From an uncultured Alphaproteobacteria bacterium (lineage in GTDB: Bacteria; Pseudomonadota; Alphaproteobacteria; Micavibrionales; UBA1664): a stretch of 64,000 nucleotides of DNA. The stretch's first letter is position 1, and each line of letters begins with the position of its first letter. The stretch lies in the NCBI GenBank assembly GCA_943789475.1, contig CALSUG010000001.1, positions 1 to 64,000 on the forward strand, in the 5' to 3' direction. The notes beneath the pieces are model-generated. The model worked only from the letters and a program-made list of their open reading frames with translations, was not told where the DNA came from and searched no databases. Below, one piece after another: positions 1 through 7,822 of this stretch. A program made the translations under genes and the position numbers.

Positions 1-858
1 CAGGGCGCTTGGCGGCAACGCCTTTGCTGTTCCGACGCGTCTTGAATGGTTTCGTATGTTTCCAGTGAGATCAATGCTTCATGGTGGCCCTTGCGACGTG
101 TGATGCCCCAAGGCTCATGTTCCATATACCCTGCGTAAATCACGCGGTTCAGCATATCCGTCACCTTTTGCTGGCGGATTTGACCGTTGGGCAGGTCTTT
201 GGGAAACTCAGGCTGGTTTTCCAAGAAACGCTTGATATCGGCCTGCCCTGAGAACCGACCAGAGGCGTAACCCTCCAATGCCTCTTTGACGATGGATGCA
301 ATCGGTTCATCGCGGGTCAGGAGTTTGCCGTGTGATCCCGTCTTTTTGTATTTGTAACCCACAGGTGCAGAGAAGACAGAATAGCCATTCATCATCCGCC
401 CCTTCATGCGGTTGGAGGTTTGTTCTGCGTTCTTCTCGCGCTGGTGTTGAGCCACAGATGCCAGCATGTGTTCAACAAGGCGAGAGTCACTGTCTTCACC
501 AAATTCAATCGACGGGCTTTCCAAGGATGCCGCCAGCATCAGACAGTGTTTCGCGCAGTTTGATATGCGCCTGAACATTGCGGGCAAAACGGCTGATGTC
601 GTCGATGATGACAACGACGCTGTCTTTGGGATGCAGGCGCAGGAACGCCAGCATCCGATCCATTGCAGGACGGCGTTCAAACTTGCCCGACATGTCATCC
701 TGAAATACTTCCACCACATCATAATCTTTATACGTGGCGTATTCACGACAACGGTTTTCCTGAGACGCGAGGCCATCGCCCTCACGTACCTGCTTCGCCC
801 CAGAAACACGGCAATAGATCACTGCCTTGCTTGGTCTTGTTTTGCTTAATCCTGCCAT
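1..858 (-). pseudogene. Large serine recombinase, frameshifted and cut by window edge
   Basis: The N-terminal resolvase domain (ORF 505-858) has the catalytic serine motif YCRVSGAKQ near residue 19 and the IIDDISRFARN helix region. The frame breaks near 528: the ORF reads GGILGKPVD and stops, but removing one G from the run there restores ESPSIEFGEDSDSRLVEHML, then a recombinase domain with RKGHHEALISLETYETIQ down to base 1. A second shift near base 35 is possible, because the next frame reads RRNSKGVAAKRP. The start at 858 has a strong upstream GGAGGAGG. The gene overlaps the 3' end of the upstream small gene by 13 bp. Enzymes of this family integrate or excise elements by Ser attack at att sites. 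It is a pseudogene unless the shift is a sequencing error; the zinc-ribbon/coiled-coil part lies outside the window. Confidence 0.75.
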
Positions 859-1145
859 TGGTCCTCCTCCGCACGGGTCTGTGCCAATTCATTGTTCAAT
901 AAGGATACCAGATCGGTGGAATCGTCTTCCAACGCTTCCTGATCTTCTCCACAGATTTGCGTGGTGGGTTTCAGATCATAGCCGAGATCGACAAACATCA
1001 CGACGATGGACCACAGGGTTTCGATCAGTTCTTTCTGGTCATCCAGCGGCATATCGCTGTCTTCCAGCATGGCGGCGTAAACCTCCCAGTCAACAGAGAG
1101 GCTGGGGCGTGTGGGCGTATTATTTTTATCAGGCGGACAGGTCAT
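846..1145 (-). CDS. Small hypothetical protein upstream of serine recombinase
   Basis: This is a 99-residue acidic protein. The ORF track begins further upstream at 1277, but the ATG at 1145 has AAGGAG at the right distance, and the preceding 44 codons look non-coding. The motif DDQKELIETLWSIVVMFVDLG is an amphipathic helix. It overlaps the recombinase by 13 bp, so the two are probably translationally coupled. Small acidic proteins of this kind often precede serine recombinases in alphaproteobacterial elements (from memory). No enzymatic motif is visible and I do not assign a function. Confidence 0.6.
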   Translation of the reverse strand: MTCPPDKNNTPTRPSLSVDWEVYAAMLEDSDMPLDDQKELIETLWSIVVMFVDLGYDLKPTTQICGEDQEALEDDSTDLVSLLNNELAQTRAEEDQWQD

Positions 1146-1409
1146 GCACGCGCTCCTTTCTTCAAATGTTTTTTGGAAAATGTGTGTCCTCACGTCGCCA
1201 ATTGTTCGGGGCGCACGTGTGGAACAAATATAGAACATATAACCACATTTTCCTGCGATCACGCAAGGAAAATTCACAAATGATCCTATGCGCTTAACCT
1301 GTCACTAGCATGGCAAGGCTGTGGCTATCTCGGGTGTTCAGGGGGTGAATACGGGTGTAGGAATATGTGCCTAGTGAAAATCAGGTGCGTGTTGTGGTAA
1401 TATTGATTT

Positions 1410-1652
1410 ATGAAAAATAAAATATCTCTACTATTTTCGGCATTGGCAGTTTCAGCATCATTATATGCAATGAAGGATTCCAACGTTTCTAATGACAGCA
1501 ACCTCATTATATCGTCTGGCAGTTCTGCTTCGAAAGTGCGATCTGATAAGGAAATCTTAATGCAATCTGGCATTTGGTTTTGTGAATGCGCACCCGATGA
1601 GCAAGTTGCTTCTAGCTCTCAAAAATCTCCACACGGCCCCCAAATGCCATAG
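1410..1652 (+). CDS. Possible small secreted protein
   Basis: An 80-residue ORF begins with MKNKISLLFSALAVSASLYA, which resembles a signal peptide, followed by a Ser-rich polar stretch with no recognised domain. No clear Shine-Dalgarno precedes the ATG. An 82-residue ORF on the other strand (1325-1573) overlaps it and is about as plausible by composition. At most one of the two is likely to be real. Confidence 0.25.
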   Translation: MKNKISLLFSALAVSASLYAMKDSNVSNDSNLIISSGSSASKVRSDKEILMQSGIWFCECAPDEQVASSSQKSPHGPQMP

Positions 1653-1708
1653 TCGATCCGGCATAGGTTAGACTCGGCTTTAGATCCAATATGTGCGTAT
1701 TAAGACGC

Positions 1709-2431
1709 ATGTCATTTGATCCAAAGAATAAGGCTGACAAGGCAAAGCTCTATCCTGTGCTCAAAGCACTGGCCGACCTTGATCCGCGCAAAACACCAGA
1801 ATTGATTATGGATGACGCTGTGGGTTATCCCGTGGCGCGCGGGCAGGACTATGTCCGTAACATGCGCCGAGGTGAAATCGCGGTCACCTATGCCACTTTG
1901 ATCCATCAATGGCTTACAGAGCATCATTTCGAATTAGCACGCCGCCTTGCGCCCGAGATATTCCCAGAGACACCAGAGCAACGCTGGCAAGCCATCGTTG
2001 ACGAACGGGCTATATCAGATCGTTTCCGTCTTGTGCTTGTTCTCGTGACAATGGGCATTGTCGAGCGCGAAAGTCATTTGAAGCCAGCCGATACGATCAT
2101 TCGACTTGGCGAGCGATTTTGCTTTGAGTTAGATGGTGAGGCAGATGGTTATGCCATCGCCATGCAGAGTGTAAGAGGCCAATGGCACAACATCCCGCTT
2201 GGCCCAAACGGTAGGATCAGCGCACCAATTCAATCAGGCCAGAACCGATTACCAATAATGCAAGATGGCAAACTTGATCCGTTGAGAGAAAACAACGATG
2301 AGGGAGTGCACGAATTCATACTGATCACAGCACAAACCGCTGACTTCCCATCCAGTCTCACAAACCTCATCAGTTGGGCTGCTGACAGCCAGTGCAAGTT
2401 GCATCGCGTTACGGTCAAGTTTGTGGCCTAA
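1709..2431 (+). CDS. Hypothetical protein, possibly DUF4384-like C-terminus
   Basis: This is a 240-residue soluble protein. I prefer the internal MSFDPKNKADK start at 1709 over the track start at 1691. The N-terminal half (about residues 10-95) is helical and includes RRGEIAVTYATLIHQWL, which could be a small helix-turn-helix. The C-terminal half (about 130-235), FCFELDGEADGYAIAM onward, resembles the beta-sandwich of DUF4384 proteins; that resemblance is by eye only. It is followed at once by the HEPN-like gene on the same strand, so the two probably form an operon within the mobile element. Confidence 0.55.
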   Translation: MSFDPKNKADKAKLYPVLKALADLDPRKTPELIMDDAVGYPVARGQDYVRNMRRGEIAVTYATLIHQWLTEHHFELARRLAPEIFPETPEQRWQAIVDERAISDRFRLVLVLVTMGIVERESHLKPADTIIRLGERFCFELDGEADGYAIAMQSVRGQWHNIPLGPNGRISAPIQSGQNRLPIMQDGKLDPLRENNDEGVHEFILITAQTADFPSSLTNLISWAADSQCKLHRVTVKFVA

Positions 2432-2513
2432 TTATTGGTGGATCAATTTATCCTTAGGCTGTCGATGGCGCCAAATTACGCTTAGAATAGAACTAGGTGA
2501 GTGGAAATTATCA

Positions 2514-3164
2514 ATGCGTCACAACAAAATTCATGCACAAACAATAGAACTCCTGCTGTCATCAATAACAATGACAATGGGCGATGACGGGGCAAAGGCA
2601 TCCTTCTTTTATGGAAGGCCAGGAACTCCGCATTGGGACAGGAGAATGGGAGCAGATATATACTATCATTTTGTTGAATTGAAGCTCGCGTCTCTGTTCG
2701 TGCGAAGCAACGGTCCATCATATCTGCGCGCGCTTGCGATCAGCGACATTACGAGTAAGCTGCAGGATTTTATTTCTAGTAACTTCTGGTATTTAGGCGA
2801 TGAAACTTTTGCAAAATTCCGTGATGAACCACTCAATCAGTGGATTTCTGAAGCAACTAAAGACAACCTTGCAGATGCCCTTTCAAACGCTCGTTTGCGA
2901 GTGATACTACAGTTGCGTGGCTCTGTTGTTCATGGTCGTGCTCCCGACGTTTATGATTCCAGCAAGTATCCAAAATATTATAAAAAATATAAAGCAGACC
3001 CAATTTCTGATCTGGAACTTATCGCCGCTGCATGCCTTAGAAAAACTGTTTTTGATGATAAATTACTCGTTCATGTCGATCCGAACGCAGATATCATCAA
3101 AGAAGCCCAAGCAGCAGGGCGATTGCCGAGAAGGCTAAATAACCAGTCCATCTTGAGCGAATAA
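2514..3164 (+). CDS. HEPN-like predicted RNase/toxin protein
   Basis: The protein has 216 residues from the internal ATG; the track start at 2421 adds a stretch that looks non-coding and overlaps the previous gene. It is mostly alpha-helical. Near residue 145 it has RGSVVHG inside a helix pair, matching the R-x4-H active-site pattern of HEPN ribonucleases. HEPN proteins serve as effectors in many defence and toxin systems. The gene follows the DUF4384-like ORF and converges with the metalloprotease gene, overlapping its 3' end by 30 bp. The HEPN call rests on one motif plus predicted helices and is tentative. Confidence 0.45.
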   Translation: MRHNKIHAQTIELLLSSITMTMGDDGAKASFFYGRPGTPHWDRRMGADIYYHFVELKLASLFVRSNGPSYLRALAISDITSKLQDFISSNFWYLGDETFAKFRDEPLNQWISEATKDNLADALSNARLRVILQLRGSVVHGRAPDVYDSSKYPKYYKKYKADPISDLELIAAACLRKTVFDDKLLVHVDPNADIIKEAQAAGRLPRRLNNQSILSE

Positions 3165-4202
3165 CTCTTTGATCCGCTCATTGACAACCACCAGATCAGC
3201 CCATTGTTTCGCACCCGATGTGCGCAAGCCTTTGAACGCAGATACGTTGCCCATCTTAGCAGTTCCCACATCACAGAAGAAGTCAGAAGCTTCACCCAGA
3301 TCGTTGCAGATACTGTCAGCTCCAGCAACGCGGGCTAAATTCACTACATCAAAGAATGAGGGGATAACGACCTCTCGATTGAAAGCACTTTGCTCTTCGT
3401 TCGAAGGAATATCGTTAGGATCAACGTTCGCAGCACCATTCAGTACAGCTTTGCGTTGAGCTAAGATTAATGGCATTTCCGTCACATGCCCCAATAGTTG
3501 AAAAATTCGTGTGGCAGCTTTGGGATGGGAAGAGTGTGCTTCAACTAGCTTGGCGTCCTCGCGCTCAATCAACATTATCATCGCCGCTATGGCAGCAATT
3601 CGTGCGCGCAGGCTAGGCCATTCATCGGTAGAATATGCATCCAGAACTAGATCGATCGCATCATGGTCAGCTTGTAGCTCAAGGCAAGGCTCAACCATTG
3701 GCTTGATTGTAGCGTCTAAATCATCGAAAATACTGGTCTTACTTACACCGCGAGATGTTAGAGCAAGGCGTTTCCCACGTGCTGTTTCGCTAAGGAATGT
3801 GCGGCCAACGATATCGAAGTGGCCTAGCACAAAGTGTTGCATTTCATGAAGCATCAACCATCCCAATGACATTTGGACGGCATCTGTCTTTTCAACTAAC
3901 AATGGCGAGTGGACACCCAAAATGAAATTACTCTCGCTAAGTGCGTCATTCCACAGCGTCGTGATGGCAGGTAGGACACCACCACCGACATGGATTTTCA
4001 ATCCACCTTCTTCTCGTTCTGCCAATGCCCAAAAATCAACATCGTCGTGAAGATCGAGACGGGGAATGACAGGAAAAGGAATGCCCGTCAGTTCGGAAAA
4101 CTGAGCGAGTGCTAAATGTAGGGATTTTCGAAGATATTCGATTTTCAATTCCCTTTTGGTGCAGTCATAAATTCCGCCGAACACAAGCACATCAACCAAC
4201 AT
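3135..4202 (-). CDS. M48-like zinc metallopeptidase
   Basis: A 355-residue soluble protein. HEMQH at residues 119-123 is the HExxH zinc motif, ELQAD at about 175-179 supplies the third ligand in the ExxxD form used by M48 proteases, and SSHPKAATRI near 223 matches the HP-x-x-x-R-I element after the M48 core. No transmembrane helices are seen, unlike HtpX. The family hydrolyses peptide bonds; the substrate here is unknown. It converges with the HEPN-like gene, and the RT operon follows downstream. Because it lies in element cargo it may belong to a defence or toxin module, which is inference. The start is uncertain because no ribosome binding site stands out. Confidence 0.65.
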   Translation of the reverse strand: MLVDVLVFGGIYDCTKRELKIEYLRKSLHLALAQFSELTGIPFPVIPRLDLHDDVDFWALAEREEGGLKIHVGGGVLPAITTLWNDALSESNFILGVHSPLLVEKTDAVQMSLGWLMLHEMQHFVLGHFDIVGRTFLSETARGKRLALTSRGVSKTSIFDDLDATIKPMVEPCLELQADHDAIDLVLDAYSTDEWPSLRARIAAIAAMIMLIEREDAKLVEAHSSHPKAATRIFQLLGHVTEMPLILAQRKAVLNGAANVDPNDIPSNEEQSAFNREVVIPSFFDVVNLARVAGADSICNDLGEASDFFCDVGTAKMGNVSAFKGLRTSGAKQWADLVVVNERIKELFAQDGLVI

Positions 4203-4274
4203 ATAGAGTTCAAGATGGCTCTATTTAGAAGTTCTGACGTGGGTCACATCAATAAGTGATCAGGGTGCAAAATA

Positions 4275-5633
4275 TTATGAGAAAACTTCCATCATATCTT
4301 TTTCCAAATCTCCAATTTCTTTTGAAATGCACTTCCTAAATAGCTTGTCCAACTCGGCCCCTTCTAGGGTCTCAATTTCTTCCAGTGATTTCTGCGGCAG
4401 GAGAATGCCAATTTCCGCTCGTTTTTGCGCATCGTCAAACTGATCGAAATTCAAAAAGTATTTTGAATCTTCATAGTTGAAGCGAATTTCGTGATATGCA
4501 CGTGTGAAAGTCTTTAAGCGTTCACGGTCAGCCGGATCGAGTACTTTTTTTGCTTGTTGTGACACGAAAGCGTCTAGACGCTTCAGCTGTTGTGTGTTGT
4601 TTGATTGAGCAAAGAAGAACAGCCATCCGACTCTTCTACCGTCAAAAATGCAACCTGATATACGAAGGTTCATTCTCCACAAGATTGGTCCCTTGTTGGA
4701 ACGATACTTCATAGCGGAAAACAACTTCATCAAATTGCTAAACATCTTTTTGTAGGATGAACTTCGAACTTCAATTTTGCTCTGGCAAAAGTGATACCCA
4801 AGATAGTCGATCCCCTCCGCCAACGAAACGAGAATACTCTTGCTACCACTTCCTACAGGGTGGCACTTAATCTTTCGCTTCGATTTTAGAAGCACTGGTA
4901 TTTCCGTAGAGAGACGTTTTGCAGTTGAATAGTCGGCTAAAACGAGCATGTCATCGACGAAGCGAAAATACTCAATTGATTTATCGGTTTCGAACTTTTT
5001 ATCCATCTCGCTTAGGTAGAGAGATGCCAAAATGTTCGAAATACTCAGCCCCTGTGGAACACCTGTGATTGGGACGCTGCCCGAACCAGAATGGCTACCA
5101 GTTGGAGTCTTAATAGCATCTTCTACTAACTTTAAAAGTTGCTTCTGCCGAATTGTTCTCCTCAAGATCCGCATGAGAATCTTGTGATCAATTGAAGGGT
5201 AGAAATTTTGAATGTCCAGCCTCAAATAGTAGTTTGACGCGGGCTTTGCGGCTGAAGTTCTATGGATTCTCTTAATGTAATGATGGGGCGGCTGCGAAAC
5301 ATGCTCGGGATATATTTCGGCGAGTAGTTCTGAGAGAAATTTCAAAACTAGTTTGTCTCGGACAGTGGGGATTGAAATTTGACGAGGGTTTTTTCCAGCA
5401 CCTTTTGAAATTAATTTCTCACGATAGGACGTATATTTGTAAGTTCCTGAACTCACCTTCCTCAGAATAATGGCGATTTCATTGTCGATATCGTTACCAA
5501 ACCTCTCAACACGAATACCGTCTTTTCCAACTGCCGCTCCACTTTCGATGAACTGCGCGTGAAGGTCGAGAAGATGAGCCTTGGTTAGGCGCAAATGGAA
5601 ACGCTTGGCGGGCTTCAAGTTTACCAAATCCAA
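4275..5633 (-). CDS. Defence-type reverse transcriptase (SLATT-associated)
   Basis: A 452-residue RNA-directed DNA polymerase. Visible motifs are RLDIQNFYPSID with the first catalytic Asp at 140, GVPQGLSISN at 191-200, and FRFVDDML with the catalytic FVDD at 225-228, followed by a thumb-like region and about 150 C-terminal residues of unknown fold. There is no group II intron maturase domain or HNH endonuclease, and no retron msr/msd was recognised. The start overlaps the upstream SLATT gene by 13 bp, so they are translationally coupled. RTs paired with SLATT two-TM proteins form a recurring anti-phage arrangement among the unknown-group (DRT) reverse transcriptases. The exact subclass needs a phylogeny. 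Confidence 0.85.
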   Translation of the reverse strand: MDLVNLKPAKRFHLRLTKAHLLDLHAQFIESGAAVGKDGIRVERFGNDIDNEIAIILRKVSSGTYKYTSYREKLISKGAGKNPRQISIPTVRDKLVLKFLSELLAEIYPEHVSQPPHHYIKRIHRTSAAKPASNYYLRLDIQNFYPSIDHKILMRILRRTIRQKQLLKLVEDAIKTPTGSHSGSGSVPITGVPQGLSISNILASLYLSEMDKKFETDKSIEYFRFVDDMLVLADYSTAKRLSTEIPVLLKSKRKIKCHPVGSGSKSILVSLAEGIDYLGYHFCQSKIEVRSSSYKKMFSNLMKLFSAMKYRSNKGPILWRMNLRISGCIFDGRRVGWLFFFAQSNNTQQLKRLDAFVSQQAKKVLDPADRERLKTFTRAYHEIRFNYEDSKYFLNFDQFDDAQKRAEIGILLPQKSLEEIETLEGAELDKLFRKCISKEIGDLEKDMMEVFS

Positions 5634-6187
5634 AAAATTGAGCCTATACTAGCGACCACGACTGCTATCGGCAGGATCACCAGTAATAAGTGGTGTATTG
5701 CCCAGCGAACTAACATCCAAAATGACCACGAAATCGGGGTGCCAGTCGGGCTATGCATATTCTTTTTGTTGGGAAAGGTTCTACCAATAACCAAGCTTTC
5801 GTAGTCTGTGTCAGAGTGATTTGGGTACGACGACAAAATATCATGGTACTGTTGTAGAAGTTCTGAGGCGTTTTCGTTGCTATCATGTAATCTCTGCAAT
5901 CGCAGGTAACACTCACGATGCAGTGTAGCGATCTCGCCAAATTTGAAGCCAAATACAATTATTGACGCTGCAAGAATGAACACCGAATAAACTACTGTGT
6001 AGGCATCGAGGGGCACTTCCGCTGGAAGTAAGTCCCGTAACAGGGTAATCGCTATGACGATGATGGATAGCATTGAAAGTGCTAAATGGGATATGACGTC
6101 ATACCTTCGAAATCGACGTTCAGCATAAATTCGAGATTTGCATGTTATCCAAATACGATCTTTCACTTCAATATTCTCTTCAGTCAT
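5621..6187 (-). CDS. SLATT-domain two-TM membrane effector
   Basis: A 188-residue protein from the ATG at 6187; the track's TTG start at 6229 would add 14 residues. The N-terminal RIWITCKSRIYAERRFRRYD matches the conserved segment before the first helix of SLATT proteins. Two hydrophobic hairpin segments follow (LALSMLSIIVIAITLL and YTVVYSVFILAASIIVFGF), then a soluble helical part with LHRECYLRLQRLHDSN, and a further hydrophobic segment at the C-terminus. SLATT proteins are predicted pore-forming effectors of nucleotide- or RT-dependent defence systems that cause membrane damage and abortive infection. It overlaps the RT start, so the two form a single operon. Confidence 0.75.
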   Translation of the reverse strand: MTEENIEVKDRIWITCKSRIYAERRFRRYDVISHLALSMLSIIVIAITLLRDLLPAEVPLDAYTVVYSVFILAASIIVFGFKFGEIATLHRECYLRLQRLHDSNENASELLQQYHDILSSYPNHSDTDYESLVIGRTFPNKKNMHSPTGTPISWSFWMLVRWAIHHLLLVILPIAVVVASIGSIFWIW

Positions 6188-6229
6188 CTTCGTCAAAATT
6201 CTTTCTCCAAATAGGCGTGTGCGGGACAA

Positions 6230-6496
6230 GATGTTCTAAGGATTATCCCCTCCGAAGAAGGTAGTGATGAAGTAAACTTCACCGCTCGAATGTAAACACT
6301 CGCGTACCTAAGTTCAGCCCTTTCGAGCTAGCAGCATAGCTGCTCCCCCGCACACTCGCCCAAGGTGCCTAACTGATTGAGTTTTGTCTACCAATAGTTG
6401 TTGCATAGCATACGAATGTAGTCGCATGAGTTACACGCCAATAAGATCACCCTCAATCGACAGAACCTGCGAATTGTGTTTCAGATGACACCAAAC
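6230..6496. other. Intergenic region upstream of SLATT-RT operon; possible ncRNA
   Basis: No gene is seen. The 267 bases contain small hairpins, such as AGCAGC-ATA-GCTGCT near 6330 and TGAAGT-AA-ACTTCA near 6272. A degenerate earlier member of the 69-bp repeat family is also present: a loop-type TAAG near 6442 and TCAGATGACACC near 6481, out of register with the clean copies. Defence RTs often use a structured RNA encoded next to the operon, so this is the first place to look. Confidence 0.35.
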
Positions 6497-6842
6497 GCTG
6501 AGATCCCTGCGGCCATCGTACAGCACTAAGTCGTGCTGCGAGATGTGGGTCAAATGACCCGTTGGCGCTGCGACCCTATGGGCACCTTACAGCACTAAGA
6601 TGTGCTGCGAGATGTGGGTCTATGACCCATTTACGCTGCGATCCCTTCGGACACCTTCCGCCAATAAGTGATGGCGCGAGATGTGTGTCAGATGACACTA
6701 GACGCTGCGATCCATGCGGACAACTTCCAGCATTAAGGAATGCTGCAAGATGTGGGTCGTTGACCCGTTTCCGCTGCGACCCTACGGACAACTTCCAGCA
6801 TTTCTTAATGCTGCAAGCTGTGTGTGGTAGTACCACACGTCT
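6497..6842. repeat. Five tandem 69-bp units with covarying hairpins
   Basis: Units begin at 6497, 6567, 6635, 6704 and 6773, each at GCTG(C/A)GA. The loop core TAAG recurs exactly every 69 bp (6527, 6596, 6665, 6734; TTCT at 6803). Stem A varies in a compensatory way: CAGCAC/GTGCTG twice, CGCCA/TGGCG, CAGCAT/ATGCTG, CAGCATT/AATGCTG. Stem B also varies: GGGTC/GACCC, GTGTC/GACAC, GTGTGG/CCACAC. A short stem C varies too: CCC/GGG or TCC/GGA. The connector CGAGATGT is conserved. Both strands read through as 23-residue repeats because 69 is divisible by 3, but preserved pairing argues for a nucleic-acid structure. No known repeat class was recognised; spacers and CRISPR repeats are absent. Confidence 0.85.
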
Positions 6843-6843
6843 T

Positions 6844-7160
6844 GACAAGGGGGCTGCTGCGCTCCCCCGTTGTATCCCCCAAAGCTGATGGCCGAGATTG
6901 GCACTGAGCCAGTCACGACCATGCAAACATATCTGTGTTTGATCCCTCGTCGGGGAGATTTCATCTCTCCCCAACACCCCATATCCCAACCGTTCGCCGA
7001 TTGAATACCGCCAGCTTGTCAAAGCTGAACTTGATCAAGGGGCGATGCTCAGCCCCTTGAAACCCTCGTCAATCCTGTGGTGGTTGATCGCCAATCAGGG
7101 GAGCTTGTCCGCTCCCCCAATACCCCCATGACAACTAGGGCGGCTGCCCCCGCGCAGATC
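6844..7160. repeat. Run of five GC-rich hairpins upstream of ardA
   Basis: Successive stem-loops are GGGGG/CCCCC (6848-6868), GGGGAGAT/ATCTCTCCCC (6952-6972), TCAAGGGGC/GCCCCTTGA (7035-7060, nine perfect pairs), GGGGAGC/GCTCCCC (7098-7117) and GGGC/GCCC (about 7139-7151). None is followed by a T-run, so they are not ordinary terminators. They lead into ardA. No believable gene lies here; the ORF track lines are shadows. Such hairpins could act in single-stranded DNA during conjugation (inference). Confidence 0.55.
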
Positions 7161-7315
7161 AAAGGGTGGGTCCTCGCCATGCTCGGTTCGCTGCGCTGCA
7201 CCTGTGCGTGGCTCTGGTCCTGCCTATGGCACCTTTGATCCTTGCCCCCCGCTCCTCGGCGGAAGCCAGACGGGTTTATGCGCAACCCGTCAGAACAAAG
7301 AAGAGGAACAAGACA

Positions 7316-7822
7316 ATGCCGCAACTACACGCTCAACCGTATGATATTTCCGCCAATGGCTTCTATTTTGAGAGCCTTGAAGAATATTCGACAAAAGCGA
7401 TCAGCAACCGCAACGATTACGGCGATCCCGTCGAAGAATATGAAATCCAGTTCATTGATGGCGATCATATTGATTGTGATCTGACCAAGGCATGGGCGAT
7501 CAACCAAGCCAATATAGGGCCGTATTTTGATGCCTGCGAAAGTTGGGAAGACCACGACAAGCGCGTGTTTATCATCGCCGTTGGCGAGGTTGGATATAGC
7601 TTTGACCCCGCGACCGTTTCACCATCTGGTTTTGATGTTGATATCTATCACGTGGACAGCATGAAGGAACTGGCGCAGCAGTTTGTTGATGAAGGCATCT
7701 TTGGCGACATCCCTGACCATCTAGCCAACTACATTGATATGGATGCCATCGCCTATGATCTGGCTATGGATTACACCGAGACAGAAATCGCAGGCGAACG
7801 GCTAATCTATCGGGTGGCTTGA
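7316..7822 (+). CDS. ardA: Antirestriction protein ArdA
   Basis: A 168-residue, strongly acidic protein. I start it at the internal ATG MPQLHAQPYDISANG, which has AGAGGA just upstream; the track start at 7166 adds an implausible stretch. The sequence follows ArdA: an N-terminal YDISANGFYFESLEEY, then EEYEIQFIDGD, DIYHVDSMKELAQQFVDEG near residue 110, and a C-terminal helix ending in ERLIYRVA. ArdA mimics bent B-DNA and blocks type I restriction enzymes, protecting a conjugative element as it enters a recipient. Its 3' end overlaps the convergent membrane-protein gene by 16 bp. It lies directly downstream of the hairpin cluster. Confidence 0.85.
   Translation: MPQLHAQPYDISANGFYFESLEEYSTKAISNRNDYGDPVEEYEIQFIDGDHIDCDLTKAWAINQANIGPYFDACESWEDHDKRVFIIAVGEVGYSFDPATVSPSGFDVDIYHVDSMKELAQQFVDEGIFGDIPDHLANYIDMDAIAYDLAMDYTETEIAGERLIYRVA

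Noticed and set aside
1325-1573. 82-residue minus-strand ORF overlapping the putative small secreted protein
   Set aside because: No ribosome binding site, and the C-terminal half looks like non-coding AT-rich sequence; not listed as separate, though it is nearly as plausible as the plus-strand ORF.
4275-5633. Group II intron or retron
   Set aside because: The RT has no maturase or endonuclease domain, no intron domain V structure was seen next to it, and no msr/msd pair was recognised.
6497-6842. CRISPR array
   Set aside because: Units are joined head to tail with no unique spacers, and no cas genes are present.
6562-7022. Opposite-strand ORFs of 108 and 148 codons with 23-residue repeats across the 69-bp array
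   Set aside because: The apparent peptide repeat follows from a repeat length divisible by three. There is no ribosome binding site, both strands are open, and stem complementarity is kept between units, which favours a structural role.
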